This document shows, piece after piece, positions 1 through 11,739 of a stretch of DNA of 64,000 nucleotides. Source of the stretch: Polynucleobacter sp. Adler-ghost. GTDB taxonomy: Bacteria; Pseudomonadota; Gammaproteobacteria; Burkholderiales; Burkholderiaceae. The notes beneath the pieces were generated by a model, which was given only the letters and a program-made list of their open reading frames with translations, was not told where the DNA came from and searched no databases. The position numbers and the translations under genes are program-made. The stretch is taken from the NCBI RefSeq assembly GCF_018688495.1, contig NZ_CP061320.1, positions 2,037,027 through 2,101,026 on the forward strand, given 5' to 3'. Every line of letters starts with the position of its first letter. The stretch's first letter is position 1.

Positions 1-567
1 GTCTTTGCTTGCCAACAAAAGTACTGCTGGCGATTGCGCTACGCCAATACTTTTACCTAGCGGTAGACCAATAGCCACCATACTTTGCCACTCAGGATCG
101 ATAGTCACTTGGGTTGCCAGCAAATCCACACTCGCTGCAGCCAGCTCTTTGGCTGAGCCACATAATGGCGTATCAATCCATGGGCCAAATGCAGTATTGG
201 GTGACAAGAGTTTTGCTGACTCGACTTCAAACACTTCGGCCAAACCTGCAGTCACTGCAGATTCCACATCCGCCTTGGTGTTGGCCCGCATTAAACGTAA
301 TAACCAAGCCACTAAGCTTTGCTGGGTTTTGTCATTACGACTTCCAAAATGCAGCATCTCACTCAAGCGACGATTGAGCTCTTGATTCTGTGTGCGCAAC
401 AAAGTCATCTGGCGTTCTTGCAAAGAGATTGCACGATCCTCGTGAGGATGTTTTAAACGAATCTCATTCAAGAGATTGGCATAACGCTCAAAAAAACCTG
501 GGGTAGCTCGCAACCACTCTGCTACCAATTCTTCTTGCTCGGCTTGCTTAGGATCGATTGCGCTCAT
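1..567 (-). CDS. DUF484 family protein (3' part outside the window)
   Basis: The 189 N-terminal codons run off the left edge without a stop, so the gene is partial only because of the window. The product starts MSAIDPKQAEQ, has a charged, probably coiled-coil stretch around residues 45-65 and then a GAF-like region. This matches the DUF484 family, which in proteobacteria usually lies near xerC and dapF; its biochemical role is not established. It shares direction with gatCAB downstream of gatB, separated by 35 bases, so it may be co-transcribed. I see no strong ribosome binding site. The assignment rests on recognising the N-terminal pattern and is fairly secure. Confidence 0.75.
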   Translation of the reverse strand, partial: MSAIDPKQAEQEELVAEWLRATPGFFERYANLLNEIRLKHPHEDRAISLQERQMTLLRTQNQELNRRLSEMLHFGSRNDKTQQSLVAWLLRLMRANTKADVESAVTAGLAEVFEVESAKLLSPNTAFGPWIDTPLCGSAKELAAASVDLLATQVTIDPEWQSMVAIGLPLGKSIGVAQSPAVLLLASKD

Positions 568-602
568 CTGTGTTTTTCTCGCTTATTTTCTAATTTAATT
601 TT

Positions 603-2075
603 TTAGCTCAGCTTTTTACGCAGAAGCTCATTCACTTGCCCTGGATTAGCCTTACCTTGCGAGGCTTTCATGATCTGACCAACTAAAGCGTTAAATGCTT
701 TTTCCTTACCAGAGCGGAACTCTTCAACCGACTTCTCGTTTGCCGCCAAAACCTTATCAATCATGGCCTCAAGTTCGCCACTATCGCTAATCTGCTTTAA
801 ACCCCTAGCTTCAATCACTTGATCAACAGTGCTGATGGCTTTGCCTGCGATAGCCTCTTCCCACAAAATTGCGAAGATTTCTTTTGCAATTTTGTTGGAG
901 ATCGTGCCGTCTGATACGCGAGTTAATAGCGGTGCCAAATGCTCTGCTTTTAGTGGCACATCTGCAGTAGCAATTCCAGCGCGATTGAGCGATGAAGCAA
1001 GCTCACCCGCTATCAGGTTAGCCGCAGCCTTTGCCAAAGACTTACCAACAATCGCTAGTAGCTCTTCAAATATCTTGGCAGTGTCGCGATCTTGCGTAAG
1101 CAATTGCGTATCGTAGGCGCTTAAGCCAAATTCGCTTTGCCACTCTTCACGAAGCTGTGCCGGTAACGCTGGCATCTTGCTGCGGACATCCGCAATCCAA
1201 GCATCATCAATCACTACTGGCAATAAATCTGGATCCGGGAAATATCGATAGTCATTTGCGTCTTCTTTACTGCGCATGCTGCGAGTCTCTTGACGATCGG
1301 GATCGTATAGGCGGGTTTCTTGGACAACTTTGCCACCATCCTCAATCAATTCAATTTGTCTACGCACTTCGTATTGAATCGCCTCTTCTAAAAAGCGGAA
1401 GGAATTTAAGTTCTTAATCTCGCAACGGGTGCCAAATTCTTTTTGACCTATAGGGCGAACAGATACATTCGCATCACATCGGAAAGAACCTTCTTGCATA
1501 TTGCCATCGCATACTCCCAACCAGACCACGAGAGTGTGAAGTGCTTTTGCATAAGCCACCGCCTCAGCAGCACTACGCATCACTGGCTCTGTCACAATTT
1601 CCAACAATGGGGTGCCGGCACGATTTAAGTCGATACCACTAGATGCCTCACCGTGGGGGCCTAAGAAGCCTTCTTCATGAACCGACTTACCGGCGTCTTC
1701 TTCCATGTGGGCGCGTGTGAGCTCCACCACTTTGATTTGATCACCAACTAATATTTCCAAATGACCACCAACGACTATGGGAAGGTCCATCTGACTAATC
1801 TGGTAACCCTTTGGCAAGTCAGGATAGAAATAATTCTTGCGCGCAAAAATACTTGCTGGCGAAATCTTGGCATTTACTGCCAAGCCAAATCGAATAGCAT
1901 GCTCAACCGCTTGACGGTTTAATACTGGTAATACCCCAGGTAAAGCCAAGTCAACTGCGCAGGCTTGGGTATTTGGGCCGGCACCAAAACGTGTACTAGC
2001 CCCACTAAAGATTTTAGATTGTGTTTGTAACTGCGCATGGGTCTCAAGACCAATAACGATTTCCCATTGCATCAT
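603..2075 (-). CDS. gatB: Aspartyl/glutamyl-tRNA amidotransferase subunit B
   Basis: This is the subunit that binds and kinases the mischarged Glu-tRNA(Gln) or Asp-tRNA(Asn), so that GatA-derived ammonia can amidate it. The conserved [13 protein letters not shown] start, the [11 protein letters not shown] segment and the [11 protein letters not shown] motif are all present, followed by the C-terminal tRNA-binding YqeY-like tail ending in ELLRKKLS. An upstream in-frame start would add ten residues of the gatA 3' end; I chose the ATG that overlaps the gatA stop as ATGA (translational coupling), giving 490 residues, normal for the family. It is the last gene of gatC-gatA-gatB. Confidence 0.97.
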   Translation of the reverse strand: MMQWEIVIGLETHAQLQTQSKIFSGASTRFGAGPNTQACAVDLALPGVLPVLNRQAVEHAIRFGLAVNAKISPASIFARKNYFYPDLPKGYQISQMDLPIVVGGHLEILVGDQIKVVELTRAHMEEDAGKSVHEEGFLGPHGEASSGIDLNRAGTPLLEIVTEPVMRSAAEAVAYAKALHTLVVWLGVCDGNMQEGSFRCDANVSVRPIGQKEFGTRCEIKNLNSFRFLEEAIQYEVRRQIELIEDGGKVVQETRLYDPDRQETRSMRSKEDANDYRYFPDPDLLPVVIDDAWIADVRSKMPALPAQLREEWQSEFGLSAYDTQLLTQDRDTAKIFEELLAIVGKSLAKAAANLIAGELASSLNRAGIATADVPLKAEHLAPLLTRVSDGTISNKIAKEIFAILWEEAIAGKAISTVDQVIEARGLKQISDSGELEAMIDKVLAANEKSVEEFRSGKEKAFNALVGQIMKASQGKANPGQVNELLRKKLS

Positions 2076-3585
2076 GCCACCTCGCTTGCTTGCCGCAAAT
2101 GCCAATCAGTGTTTTGTTGATATTGATGTGCTACTTGAAGCAGGCGCGCCTCAGAAAAATAGTTGCCAATTAACTGCATGCCAATCGGCAAATTACTCGC
2201 GTTGAAGCCACAAGGAACGCTCATTGCGGGCAGCCCTGCTAAGTTGGTGGAGAGTGTATAAATATCTTCTAAATACATTTGTACAGGGTCTTTTGATTTT
2301 TCGCCTAAGCGCCATGCAACGTCTGGAGCCACTGGCCCTAGGATGACATCGCATCGCTCAAATGCTGCTTGGAAGTCCGCAGCAATAATGCGACGTATTT
2401 TTTGAGCCTGCAAATAATAAGCATCGTAATAGCCATGACAAAGTACATAAGTGCCAACTAAGATGCGACGCTTTACTTCTGCGCCAAATCCTTCCGTACG
2501 TGATTTCTTATACATGTCAGATAAATCACGATATTCATTTGCTCGATGTCCGTAACGCACACCATCAAAACGACTCAAATTGCTTGAGGCTTCAGCTGGA
2601 GCTAAAACGTAATACACCGGGATTGATAGCTTCGTTTTTGGCAAACTCACTTCAAGCAACTCTGCGCCTAATTCTTGTAAAGCTTTTGCTGCAGCGTTGA
2701 CTGCATTGGCCACTTCTGGTGCAAGCCCTTCTGCAAAGAATTCTTTTGGCAAGCCCACTCTCAATCCTTCTAAAGGCTTCGCTGAGTTAGCGCCGCCTTT
2801 TTTCCAAGACTGATTGAGATAGCGCCCATAGTCTTCTCCAGAATCAGCCAGCGAGGTTGAGTCGCGGGGATCATGCGAGGACATCGCCGACAGCAATAAA
2901 GCGCAATCTTCAGCTGTTTTTCCCATTGGACCCGCCTGATCCAGAGAGGAGGCATAGGCAATCATCCCGTAACGAGATACACGCCCATAACTAGGCTTGA
3001 TACCAGTCAGCCCGCAAAAAGCTGCTGGCTGACGTATGGAGCCGCCAGTATCTGTACCTGTTGCAATGGGAGCTAATCCCGCTGCCACTGCCGCTGCAGA
3101 TCCTCCAGATGAGCCGCCAGCAACATATTCTGAATTCCAAGGATTTAAGACTGGTCCATAGGCTGAATTTTCATTGGAGGAGCCCATTGCGAACTCATCC
3201 ATATTGGTCTTGCCAAGGCAAACCATGCCAGCGCCATTTGGGTTTAGCTCATCGGGAATTCCGAGATTTGAGACTACTGTCGCATCAAATGGACTGAGGT
3301 AACCCTCGAGCATTTTGGAAGCGGCTGTCGACTTCCAGCCACGTGTCACAAAGACATCTTTATGGGCAACCGGGATGCCCGTTAACTTTCCAGCCTTGCC
3401 AGAGGCAATAATTTTGTCTGCTTTAGAAGCTTGGTCTAAACTTAAGTGAGCACTTACATCAAGATATGCATTCCAGTGCTTTCCGGCTTCAATGCGACTC
3501 AGAAAGTACTTCGTCAACTCCACACTGGAGACCTCTTTGGCGGCTAATGCTTTAGCCATCAATGCAATGGGGGTTTGATGCCAGC

Positions 3586-3589
<4 letters not shown>
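2072..3589 (-). CDS. gatA: Aspartyl/glutamyl-tRNA amidotransferase subunit A
   Basis: This amidase subunit releases ammonia from glutamine for transamidation of Glu-tRNA(Gln) or Asp-tRNA(Asn). The amidase signature [14 protein letters not shown] lies near residue 135, the lysine of the Ser-cisSer-Lys triad is in VAHKDVF near residue 77, and the nucleophile region [14 protein letters not shown] follows. At 505 residues it is slightly longer than many GatA proteins (about 485), with an ordinary C-terminal tail. It overlaps gatC by ATGA upstream and gatB by ATGA downstream, so the three subunits are translationally coupled and probably made in equal amounts. Confidence 0.97.
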
Positions 3590-4985
<1,396 letters not shown>

Positions 4986-5009
4986 TTGACTTAAGCGTCG
5001 ATTAGGGAA

Positions 5010-5939
5010 TTGCAACATAGCGCTCCACCTCTTTTTAGACAAGGCGTTCCGGCTTTAGTAAAACTGATTGTCTGTCTTTCGATTAGCATCGCATTGATGT
5101 TGATCGATTTTCGTTATAAAGCACTTGACCCCATTCGCAATAACGTCAATTGGTTATTGCGCCCCCTAGAGTATGTGATGATGATGCCGCGCAATGTATT
5201 TGAGGCGACATCAGAATATTTCACTAGTCGCGGAACTCTAGAAAAAGAAAATCAAGAAATGAAAGTACGGCAAGCGGAGCTCTCTTTGCTTGCCAATCAA
5301 TCGGAGTTTCTGCTCATAGAGAACCAAAATCTACGTCAGCTGATGGATTTGCAAAAGCAAGTTCTATTCGAAACATTACCAGTCGAAATTCTTTTTAATC
5401 CACCCAATCCAATTTCTCAGCGCATTGTGATTAATCGTGGAAGTAATGACGGTCTTAAACTGGGCAATCCCATTGCAAGTGATTCCGGCATCTTAGGTCA
5501 AGTAGTGCGCGTCTACGATCACTCTGCAGAAGTGTCTCTATTAGAGGATCGTGACTTTGCGGTACCAGTACAAGTTGCACGCAATGGCTTAAGGGCAGCT
5601 GTTTTTGGAGCAGGACGCGGTAACCCACTCGAGTTGCGCTACCTTCCCGTAGCTAGCGACTTAGAAGTAGGCGATGTGTTGATTACCTCAGGTATTGATG
5701 GCGTCTACCCACCAGGCTTTGCAGTAGCTGTGATTAGTCGCATTGAACGAAATGCTGATAAAAATTCTTCTAATGTTTTCTGTGTGCCAGTTGCACCAGC
5801 AAACCGCTACCGACAGGCTCTCGCATTACTTTACGATCCACAATGGGATGCCAAAGCATCTACCGCAAATAGCAAGCCTGACGCACCGCTAACCAATACT
5901 CCAGGGCGTCGCCAAACCCGTGCGCGAGGCATGCAATGA
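5010..5939 (+). CDS. mreC: Rod shape-determining protein MreC
   Basis: This is a bitopic inner-membrane protein whose periplasmic beta domains link MreB/MreD to the PBP2-RodA synthase. One membrane segment (about residues 17-33) is followed by a coiled coil (about 70-115, rich in E, Q and N) and then the MreC beta region with NRGSNDGLKLGNPI and EVGDVLITSG. The start is TTG: the N-terminal PPLFRQGVPA pattern is typical of betaproteobacterial MreC, so this start is preferred over the internal ATG. It overlaps mreD by 4 bases (ATGA). The tail after residue 280 is low-complexity and basic. Confidence 0.95.
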   Translation: MQHSAPPLFRQGVPALVKLIVCLSISIALMLIDFRYKALDPIRNNVNWLLRPLEYVMMMPRNVFEATSEYFTSRGTLEKENQEMKVRQAELSLLANQSEFLLIENQNLRQLMDLQKQVLFETLPVEILFNPPNPISQRIVINRGSNDGLKLGNPIASDSGILGQVVRVYDHSAEVSLLEDRDFAVPVQVARNGLRAAVFGAGRGNPLELRYLPVASDLEVGDVLITSGIDGVYPPGFAVAVISRIERNADKNSSNVFCVPVAPANRYRQALALLYDPQWDAKASTANSKPDAPLTNTPGRRQTRARGMQ

Positions 5940-6460
5940 TCGACTTTCAAAGCGGGTATATTCTTCGTCCGGTAAGTGCGGTCTTTATTTATTTCAGCCT
6001 GTTTTGCGCATTACTACTCAATCTTTTGCCTATTGGTAATTACGGCTGGGTGCCAGACTGGCTAATTATTTGTATCATATTTTGGAACATCCACCAGCAT
6101 CGCTACGTTGGCGTAATCATTGCATTTATCCTTGGCTTGTTAATGGATGTTCACAACTCTGACTTATTAGGCCTTAACGCTTTTAGCTACTCATTGGTGG
6201 CTTATCTAGCTATCTCCTGGCATCGACGGATCGTCGCTTTAAATGTTTTCACCCAAGCGATGCATTTACTGCCAATCTTCTTGCTAGTTTCATTATTCCC
6301 GGTACTCGTCCATTGGTTCTTAAGTGGTGAAGTCTATTGGTGGGCGCTGACCGGCGCTATTCAAGCATTGATTGAGGGAATGCTGTGGCCCTTAGCAACA
6401 AGCATCTTGCTATCGCCTCAACGTCGCCCTATTGATGTTGATCACAATCGTCCGCTTTAA
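5936..6460 (+). CDS. mreD: Rod shape-determining protein MreD
   Basis: This integral membrane protein of the elongasome acts with MreC. It is 174 residues with about five hydrophobic segments, and the family pattern PDWLIICIIFWNIHQHRYVGV followed by GLLMDVHNSDLLGLNAFSYSLVAYLA is clear. It is translationally coupled to mreC by an ATGA overlap and followed after 8 bases by the PBP2 gene. Confidence 0.95.
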   Translation: MIDFQSGYILRPVSAVFIYFSLFCALLLNLLPIGNYGWVPDWLIICIIFWNIHQHRYVGVIIAFILGLLMDVHNSDLLGLNAFSYSLVAYLAISWHRRIVALNVFTQAMHLLPIFLLVSLFPVLVHWFLSGEVYWWALTGAIQALIEGMLWPLATSILLSPQRRPIDVDHNRPL

Positions 6461-6468
6461 AGCACTAA

Positions 6469-8376
6469 ATGGTTTCTTTTAAAAAACCAGATCTCGACTC
6501 GTTTCAAGAGCGCATTCATATTGCGACCCTGTTTGTCACCTTCTGTTTCTTATTATTGGTTACGAGATTAGTCTGGCTGCAACTAGTGAGCCATAGCAAA
6601 TACACGCTGCTGGCAGAAAGCAATAGAATCGCTTTAGTACCAGCACCCGCCAATCGCGGCCTCTTAATAGACCGCAATGGAATCGTGATTGGCAGAAACT
6701 ACTCAGCGCTGACCTTAGATGTAAACGCTGAAGAAGTTAAAGGCAATGTTGATGAACTAATCGATGAGCTTTCGCAAATCGTATTGATTTCTCCCAGAGA
6801 TCGAAGAAATTTCAAGCGCTCACTTGAAGATTCTCGCAAAATGGGCACCTTTCCCCTCCGCTCGATGCTCACCGAAGTTGAAACAGCCCGCTTTATGGTT
6901 AATCGCTATCGCTTTCCGGGTGTCGAGATACGCGCCCGAAGCTTTCGAGAGTATCCCTATAACGAGCTCGCATCGCATCTGATTGGTTATATTGGGCGAG
7001 CCTCTAAGCGAGATATCGAGCGGATGCAAATTGAAATTGATAACTCCAAAGCGGGTGATCCTGATGCGCTACAAACTTCATTTTTGCCGGGCATTCAGTA
7101 TGTTGGGAAAATTGGTATCGAGCAAAGTTATGAGACGGTATTACGAGGTAGGCCAGGATATGATGAAGTGGAGATTACTGCAGGCGGCAAACCCGTGCGT
7201 ACACTTTCTAGCTCACCATCGGTACCAGGAAAAAATGTGGTCCTTTCGGTTGATATCAAGCTGCAATACTTAGTTGAGCAGCTCTATGGAAATTTCCGTG
7301 GTGCATTTGTTGCGATTGAGCCCGAGACTGGGGATATCTTGGCATTTGTTTCTAAGCCTAACTTCAATCCCAATGACTTTGTGGAGGGCATCGACTCAGT
7401 CACGTGGAAAGAGCTGAATGACTCGCCACAAAAGCCACTCTATAACCGCCCGCTTAAAGGCATTTATCCGCCAGGGTCAACCTACAAACCATTTATGGCG
7501 CTGGCAGCTTTAGAAACTAAAAAGCGCACACCGTCACAAACCATATCCGACCCGGGTTATTTTGATTTTGGTAACCACACTTTCCGTGATGATAAGAAAG
7601 GTGGGCACGGCATTGTTGATATGCAAAAGTCGATTGTTGAATCTTGTGATACCTATTACTACCTTTTAGCGCGTGATATGGGTGTCAACATGATGCATGA
7701 CTTCATGAAACCATTTGGCTTTGGTCAAATTACTGGCATCGACCTACAAGGTGAATCAAAAGGTGTGTTGCCATCCACCGAGTGGAAGAAAAATACTTTC
7801 AAAAAACCAGAGCAGCAAAAATGGTACGAAGGCGAAACAATTTCCTTGGGAATTGGTCAGGGCTATAACGCATTTACTATTCTGCAATTAGCCCATGCAA
7901 TGGCAAATATGGCAAATAACGGTATCGTCATGAAGCCGCACTTAGTAAAAGCGATTGAAGACCCCTTTACAAGAAATCGCACCCTGACAACGCCCAAAGA
8001 AAGTTATCGAATTGATCTCGTACCCGAGAATATTGAGTTCATTAAGAAAGCGATGGTCGAGGTAAATAATTCTGGAACGTCTGCCTCTGTTTTTAAAGGT
8101 ACGGGCTATCAAGTTGGCGGCAAGACTGGAACAGCGCAAGTGTTTAGCTTGAACTCGAAAGAATATAACCACGGATCTACAGCAGAATTTTTACGTGATC
8201 ATGCTTTATATGTTGCCTTTGCCCCCGCAGAAAAACCGACAATCGTCATTGCGATGGTAGTAGAAAACGCAGGATTTGGTGCGCAATATGCTGCGCCGAT
8301 TGCGCGTAAGGCGCTAGATTTTTATCTTGAAGGTAAATGGCCCAAGGAGATTCCTGAATGGAAAAGAGCGCCATAA
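6469..8376 (+). CDS. mrdA: Penicillin-binding protein 2 (peptidoglycan D,D-transpeptidase)
   Basis: This inner-membrane transpeptidase crosslinks lateral wall peptidoglycan with RodA. It has a single N-terminal membrane anchor (about residues 19-38), the pedestal domain with NRGLLIDRNG and RSFREYPYNELASHLIGYIG, then the catalytic domain. The acylated serine is in STYKPF (SxxK, near residue 342), with SCDTYYY as the SxN-type element and the KTGTAQ motif near residue 550. Its 635 residues are the usual size. The 3' end overlaps rodA by 19 bases, indicating coupled translation. Confidence 0.97.
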   Translation: MVSFKKPDLDSFQERIHIATLFVTFCFLLLVTRLVWLQLVSHSKYTLLAESNRIALVPAPANRGLLIDRNGIVIGRNYSALTLDVNAEEVKGNVDELIDELSQIVLISPRDRRNFKRSLEDSRKMGTFPLRSMLTEVETARFMVNRYRFPGVEIRARSFREYPYNELASHLIGYIGRASKRDIERMQIEIDNSKAGDPDALQTSFLPGIQYVGKIGIEQSYETVLRGRPGYDEVEITAGGKPVRTLSSSPSVPGKNVVLSVDIKLQYLVEQLYGNFRGAFVAIEPETGDILAFVSKPNFNPNDFVEGIDSVTWKELNDSPQKPLYNRPLKGIYPPGSTYKPFMALAALETKKRTPSQTISDPGYFDFGNHTFRDDKKGGHGIVDMQKSIVESCDTYYYLLARDMGVNMMHDFMKPFGFGQITGIDLQGESKGVLPSTEWKKNTFKKPEQQKWYEGETISLGIGQGYNAFTILQLAHAMANMANNGIVMKPHLVKAIEDPFTRNRTLTTPKESYRIDLVPENIEFIKKAMVEVNNSGTSASVFKGTGYQVGGKTGTAQVFSLNSKEYNHGSTAEFLRDHALYVAFAPAEKPTIVIAMVVENAGFGAQYAAPIARKALDFYLEGKWPKEIPEWKRAP

Positions 8377-9509
8377 ATAAAGCAAAGAAAATATTCCTCA
8401 GCATTTTCAGCGGACTCGATCGCCAGCTAGGCTATATTCTGCTTGGGTTGGCAGGCATTGGATTTATTACTTTTTTATCTGCAAGTCAAAATACGCCTGT
8501 TCGTTTTGAGGATGAATTGCGCAATTTAGCACTTTCTTTCGCAGTCATGTGGATTGTTTCTCGCATTCCACCAAAGTGGTTAGAGATGGCTGCAGTATGG
8601 ATTTATGGTGTTGGGGTTGCACTACTGATTGCAGTCGCTATATTTGGACTGATTAAAAAAGGTGCAAGACGTTGGCTCAATATTGGCTTCGTAATTCAAC
8701 CATCTGAGCTCATGAAAATTGCTATGCCACTCATGCTGGCCTGGTATTTTCAAAAACGGGAAGGCATTCAAAAATCTTGGGACTATGGAGTAGCGGCAAT
8801 CATCCTTGGGATTCCAGTGATGCTCATTGCGCGTCAACCTGACTTGGGCACTGCGCTCTTGGTGTTTGCCGCAGGCATGTATGTGATCATTCTTGCTGGA
8901 TTACCGTGGAAATGGATCCTGCCATTCATCGGTATTGGCGCATTTGGAATCATCCTCATCATTATTTTTGGTAGCACTATTTGTGCGCATGATGTTGCGT
9001 GGCCACTAGTTCATAACTATCAAAAACACCGAGTGTGCACTTTGCTTGACCCGAGTAGCGACCCCCTTGGAAAAGGCTTTCATACAATTCAGTCGATGAT
9101 TGCAATCGGCTCAGGTGGATTTTTTGGTAAAGGTTGGTTTCAGGGTACTCAAGCCCATCTCGAATTTATTCCAGAAAAGCATACCGACTTTGTCTTTGCT
9201 GTGTTCTCAGAAGAGTTTGGCTTATTGGGCAACTTAGTTATGTTGGCACTTTTCTTCGCTTTGATTAAACGAGGCTTGGCCATTTCTGCTAGCGCACCCA
9301 ATCTATTCACTCGCCTACTAGGCGCATCTGTGACACTGATTTTCTTTACCTACGCCTTTGTCAACATCGGCATGGTAAGCGGTTTATTGCCCGTAGTTGG
9401 AGTTCCACTACCCTTCATCAGTTATGGAGGAACTGCTTTAGTGACTCTGGGATTTGGAGCCGGTATTTTGATGAGTATTCATCGCCATCGACGCTTGGTA
9501 CAAAGCTAA
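8358..9509 (+). CDS. mrdB: Peptidoglycan glycosyltransferase RodA (SEDS family)
   Basis: This polytopic SEDS polymerase makes glycan strands from lipid II in partnership with PBP2. About ten hydrophobic segments are visible. The SEDS signatures are GARRWLNIGFVIQPSELMKI near residue 95, the HTDFVFAVFSEEFGLLG loop with its conserved acidic residues near residue 280, and the C-terminal GVPLPFISYGGTALVTLG. It ends the mre operon and is followed by a perfect GC-rich bidirectional terminator. Confidence 0.97.
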   Translation: MEKSAINKAKKIFLSIFSGLDRQLGYILLGLAGIGFITFLSASQNTPVRFEDELRNLALSFAVMWIVSRIPPKWLEMAAVWIYGVGVALLIAVAIFGLIKKGARRWLNIGFVIQPSELMKIAMPLMLAWYFQKREGIQKSWDYGVAAIILGIPVMLIARQPDLGTALLVFAAGMYVIILAGLPWKWILPFIGIGAFGIILIIIFGSTICAHDVAWPLVHNYQKHRVCTLLDPSSDPLGKGFHTIQSMIAIGSGGFFGKGWFQGTQAHLEFIPEKHTDFVFAVFSEEFGLLGNLVMLALFFALIKRGLAISASAPNLFTRLLGASVTLIFFTYAFVNIGMVSGLLPVVGVPLPFISYGGTALVTLGFGAGILMSIHRHRRLVQS

Positions 9510-9562
9510 AACTAAACTTGGGTAGGTGTGCAAAAAATTTGCACTCTCTATGAAAACAAAAA

Positions 9563-9586
9563 AGCCCGGCATGCCGGGCTTTTTCT
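9563..9586. terminator. Bidirectional terminator between rodA and HU
   Basis: A perfect 18-base palindrome (AGCCCGGCATGCCGGGCT) is flanked by an A-run on the left and a T-run on the right, so it can end transcripts from both the mre operon and the convergent HU gene. Confidence 0.93.
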
Positions 9587-9601
9587 CCAACAAAGCAAGA
9601 A

Positions 9602-9886
9602 TTACTTCTTACGCTTGTTAACTGAATCTTTAAATGCTTTACCAGCAGAAAACTTAACAGTTTTAGCAGCAGCAATTTTGAGTGGCTCACCAGTTTTTGG
9701 GTTACGACCCATACGTGCAGCACGCTTACCAGAAGAGAAAGTACCGAAACCGATCAGCTGTACTGAGTCGCCTTTAGTAACAGCTTTAATGATTTGCTCA
9801 ATAGCAGAATTCAATGCAAATTCAGCTTTGGCTTTTGAGATCTCAGCGTCGTCAGCAATCGCTGCGATTAGTTCTGCTTTGTTCAA
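9602..9886 (-). CDS. hupB: HU family DNA-binding protein
   Basis: This is a small histone-like nucleoid protein that bends DNA as a dimer. Its 94 residues carry the HU/IHF pattern: the N-terminal helical part ([26 protein letters not shown]), [17 protein letters not shown] entering the beta arm, and [12 protein letters not shown] at the arm tip, ending in a basic tail. The GRNPKTGE arm and the sequence as a whole favour HU over IHF. It is transcribed alone and convergent with rodA. The exact symbol (hupA or hupB) cannot be decided here. Confidence 0.95.
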   Translation of the reverse strand: MNKAELIAAIADDAEISKAKAEFALNSAIEQIIKAVTKGDSVQLIGFGTFSSGKRAARMGRNPKTGEPLKIAAAKTVKFSAGKAFKDSVNKRKK

Positions 9887-9999
9887 GTGAAGCTCCTTAT
9901 AGATATTGATATCAGCGCACCTTGCGCTTACATGATTTTAACCACAAAAAATTACAAAAATAAAGCTGCGTTACAGCAAATTTTTTTATTGCCTATTTT

Positions 10000-10365
10000 T
10001 TACTCTTCTATAACTGTCACATCAGACACAAAATACTCGGTATCGCCAAAACAGCTTGTAGGCAATCCGATATGCTGCTCATATTTCAGGGCAACTTTTT
10101 TACCTAAATTAGCGTTAATTTTTTGTGCCACAGCATCTTCACGGACCGTAAAGAGGAATTTTTCTGACATGGTTCCAGGCATTGAAACCATGGCTAACTC
10201 GCCTTCCCAGGTTTTACAGACATAACCTCGATTGGAAAACTTTTGTACATAGCCAGCACGCTCTCCACTCCCGTAGCTCCAATTAAGCATAATCCAGGTA
10301 TACGCCACTAGGCCTGCCAAACCAATCAATATCAGGCTGAAAAGCCATTTTACGAATCTATTCAT
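10000..10365 (-). CDS. Conserved small membrane-anchored protein of unknown function
   Basis: One N-terminal membrane helix (about residues 7-28) precedes a soluble domain with the motif YGSGERAGYVQKFSNRG followed by CKTWEGELAM. I recognise this GERAG...CKTxEGELAM pattern from unannotated small proteins of proteobacteria and Bacteroidetes but know of no function. The two cysteines (near residues 50 and 105) could pair if the domain is periplasmic. It stands alone, on the opposite strand from the following hydroxylase gene, with a 150-base spacer between them. Confidence 0.75.
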   Translation of the reverse strand: MNRFVKWLFSLILIGLAGLVAYTWIMLNWSYGSGERAGYVQKFSNRGYVCKTWEGELAMVSMPGTMSEKFLFTVREDAVAQKINANLGKKVALKYEQHIGLPTSCFGDTEYFVSDVTVIEE

Positions 10366-10515
10366 ACGAATTTCCTTAACAAATCATCTTTGCAGCACTC
10401 ATTGGGTGCATTTTTGACCTCAATCAACATTGGAGCATATTCATTTCAAAAATAGGGATGAAATGGCACCCTATACAAATTAAAATATTGGTATTAACGC
10501 TAATTGGTACATTCC

Positions 10516-11418
10516 ATGGAACTTCGTCACGTCATTTTTCTAATCTTTATTGTATCGGCTGTTTATGTTTACTTTAGAGGAAAGGTGCGATTTGGCTTGG
10601 TTCGCTCTCTAACAGACTACCAAGTACTTTTAGCCCCAATTAATAGTCTGCTCTACTTGTTTTCAAAAACCAAGGCAGGGGCATTTATTCCCGTTACGGA
10701 TTTTCCCGAAATGAAGCCCCTACAAGATCATTGGCAGATCATCCGTGATGAAGCGCTTGCTTTGAACGCAGATGGCGCCATAGCAGCTGCTACGGGATAT
10801 AACGATATTGGATTTAACTCTTTTTTTCGGACAGGCTGGAAACGCTTTCACCTCTATTGGTATGGCAAAGAAATGCCGTCAGCGCAGCTCCAATGCCCTA
10901 AAACTGTTGCCCTCCTTAAATCAATCCCTTCGATCAAGGCAGCAATGTTTGCCTCACTACCCCCCGGGGCAACCCTGGTAAGGCATCGAGACCCTTATGC
11001 AGGCTCGCTACGCTATCACATTGGCCTTGTCACCCCAAATGATCCCAAGTGCTTTATTGATGTCGATAATGAGCGCTATTTTTGGAAGGATGGTGAGCCT
11101 GTGATGTTTGATGAAACCTATATCCACTATGCGGCCAACGAAACAGATCACCAACGAATTGTCTTATTTTGCGATGTAGAACGGCCGGTTCACACTAAAT
11201 TGGTGCAATTATTAAATCGCTGGTTTGGGCGTTACATCATGAGCGCAGCCTCTTCCCAAAATGTTGAAGGCGAAAAGGTAGGATTTGTAAACGTTCTTTT
11301 TAAATATTTTTACCACCTCAGGGCGCAGGCCAAAAAGCTCAAAGCAAAACATCGCAGCGTGTATTACATCGGAAAATGGGTTTTAATTTTAGGAATTCTG
11401 TACGCAATATTTTGGTAG
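10516..11418 (+). CDS. LpxO-like aspartyl/asparaginyl beta-hydroxylase
   Basis: This is a membrane-anchored Fe(II)/2-oxoglutarate dioxygenase of the family that includes LpxO, which 2-hydroxylates a secondary acyl chain of lipid A. An N-terminal membrane helix precedes the catalytic domain. The iron-binding HRD pair is in RHRDPYAGSLRYHIGL, and the distal histidine is in FDETYIHYAANET, followed by IVLFCDVERP, which is close to LpxO. A C-terminal hydrophobic segment ends the protein. An upstream TTG would add four residues; I prefer the ATG. The LpxL-like gene 1 kb downstream supports a lipid A role, but the substrate is inferred. Confidence 0.85.
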   Translation: MELRHVIFLIFIVSAVYVYFRGKVRFGLVRSLTDYQVLLAPINSLLYLFSKTKAGAFIPVTDFPEMKPLQDHWQIIRDEALALNADGAIAAATGYNDIGFNSFFRTGWKRFHLYWYGKEMPSAQLQCPKTVALLKSIPSIKAAMFASLPPGATLVRHRDPYAGSLRYHIGLVTPNDPKCFIDVDNERYFWKDGEPVMFDETYIHYAANETDHQRIVLFCDVERPVHTKLVQLLNRWFGRYIMSAASSQNVEGEKVGFVNVLFKYFYHLRAQAKKLKAKHRSVYYIGKWVLILGILYAIFW

Positions 11419-11420
11419 CC

Positions 11421-11717
11421 CTAGGGGCTTAGGGCTTCAGTAATCTGCTCTGGAGTGATAGAACCCCAGATTTCGACTCGCTTTACCCGGCTGCTTTGTC
11501 CCGATAAGAGCTGAATTTGTTTTTGCGGCACTCTCAATTGCTTAGAAAGCCAAGACAGCAGCATTTCATTTGCCCTGTTTTCGAGGGCAGGAGCCTGCAG
11601 GGATATCTTGAGACAGCCGTCATGCAGACCAACTACCTTAGTCAGCTTTGCGCCCGGCTGGCAATGTAGATGAAGAACAATGCCAGTGGGGGTTTGCTTT
11701 AACCAAATAGGCATCAT
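11421..11717 (-). CDS. DUF167 (YggU) family protein
   Basis: This 98-residue protein has the family pattern: CQPGAKLTKVVGLHDGCLKISLQAPALENRAN near the middle, then a C-terminal SGQSSRVKRVEI strand. DUF167 proteins are widespread, small alpha/beta proteins of unknown role, often encoded beside yggT/proC. Here it is alone, convergent with the hydroxylase gene (2-base gap) and divergent from the carbonic anhydrase gene (22-base gap), so its promoter must overlap that of the neighbour. Confidence 0.85.
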   Translation of the reverse strand: MMPIWLKQTPTGIVLHLHCQPGAKLTKVVGLHDGCLKISLQAPALENRANEMLLSWLSKQLRVPQKQIQLLSGQSSRVKRVEIWGSITPEQITEALSP

Positions 11718-11739
11718 TAAAGTACTTTAAACTCAAACC

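Noticed and set aside
9418-9723. A frame across the rodA-HU terminator
   Set aside because: It crosses the strong bidirectional terminator and overlaps both real genes out of frame.
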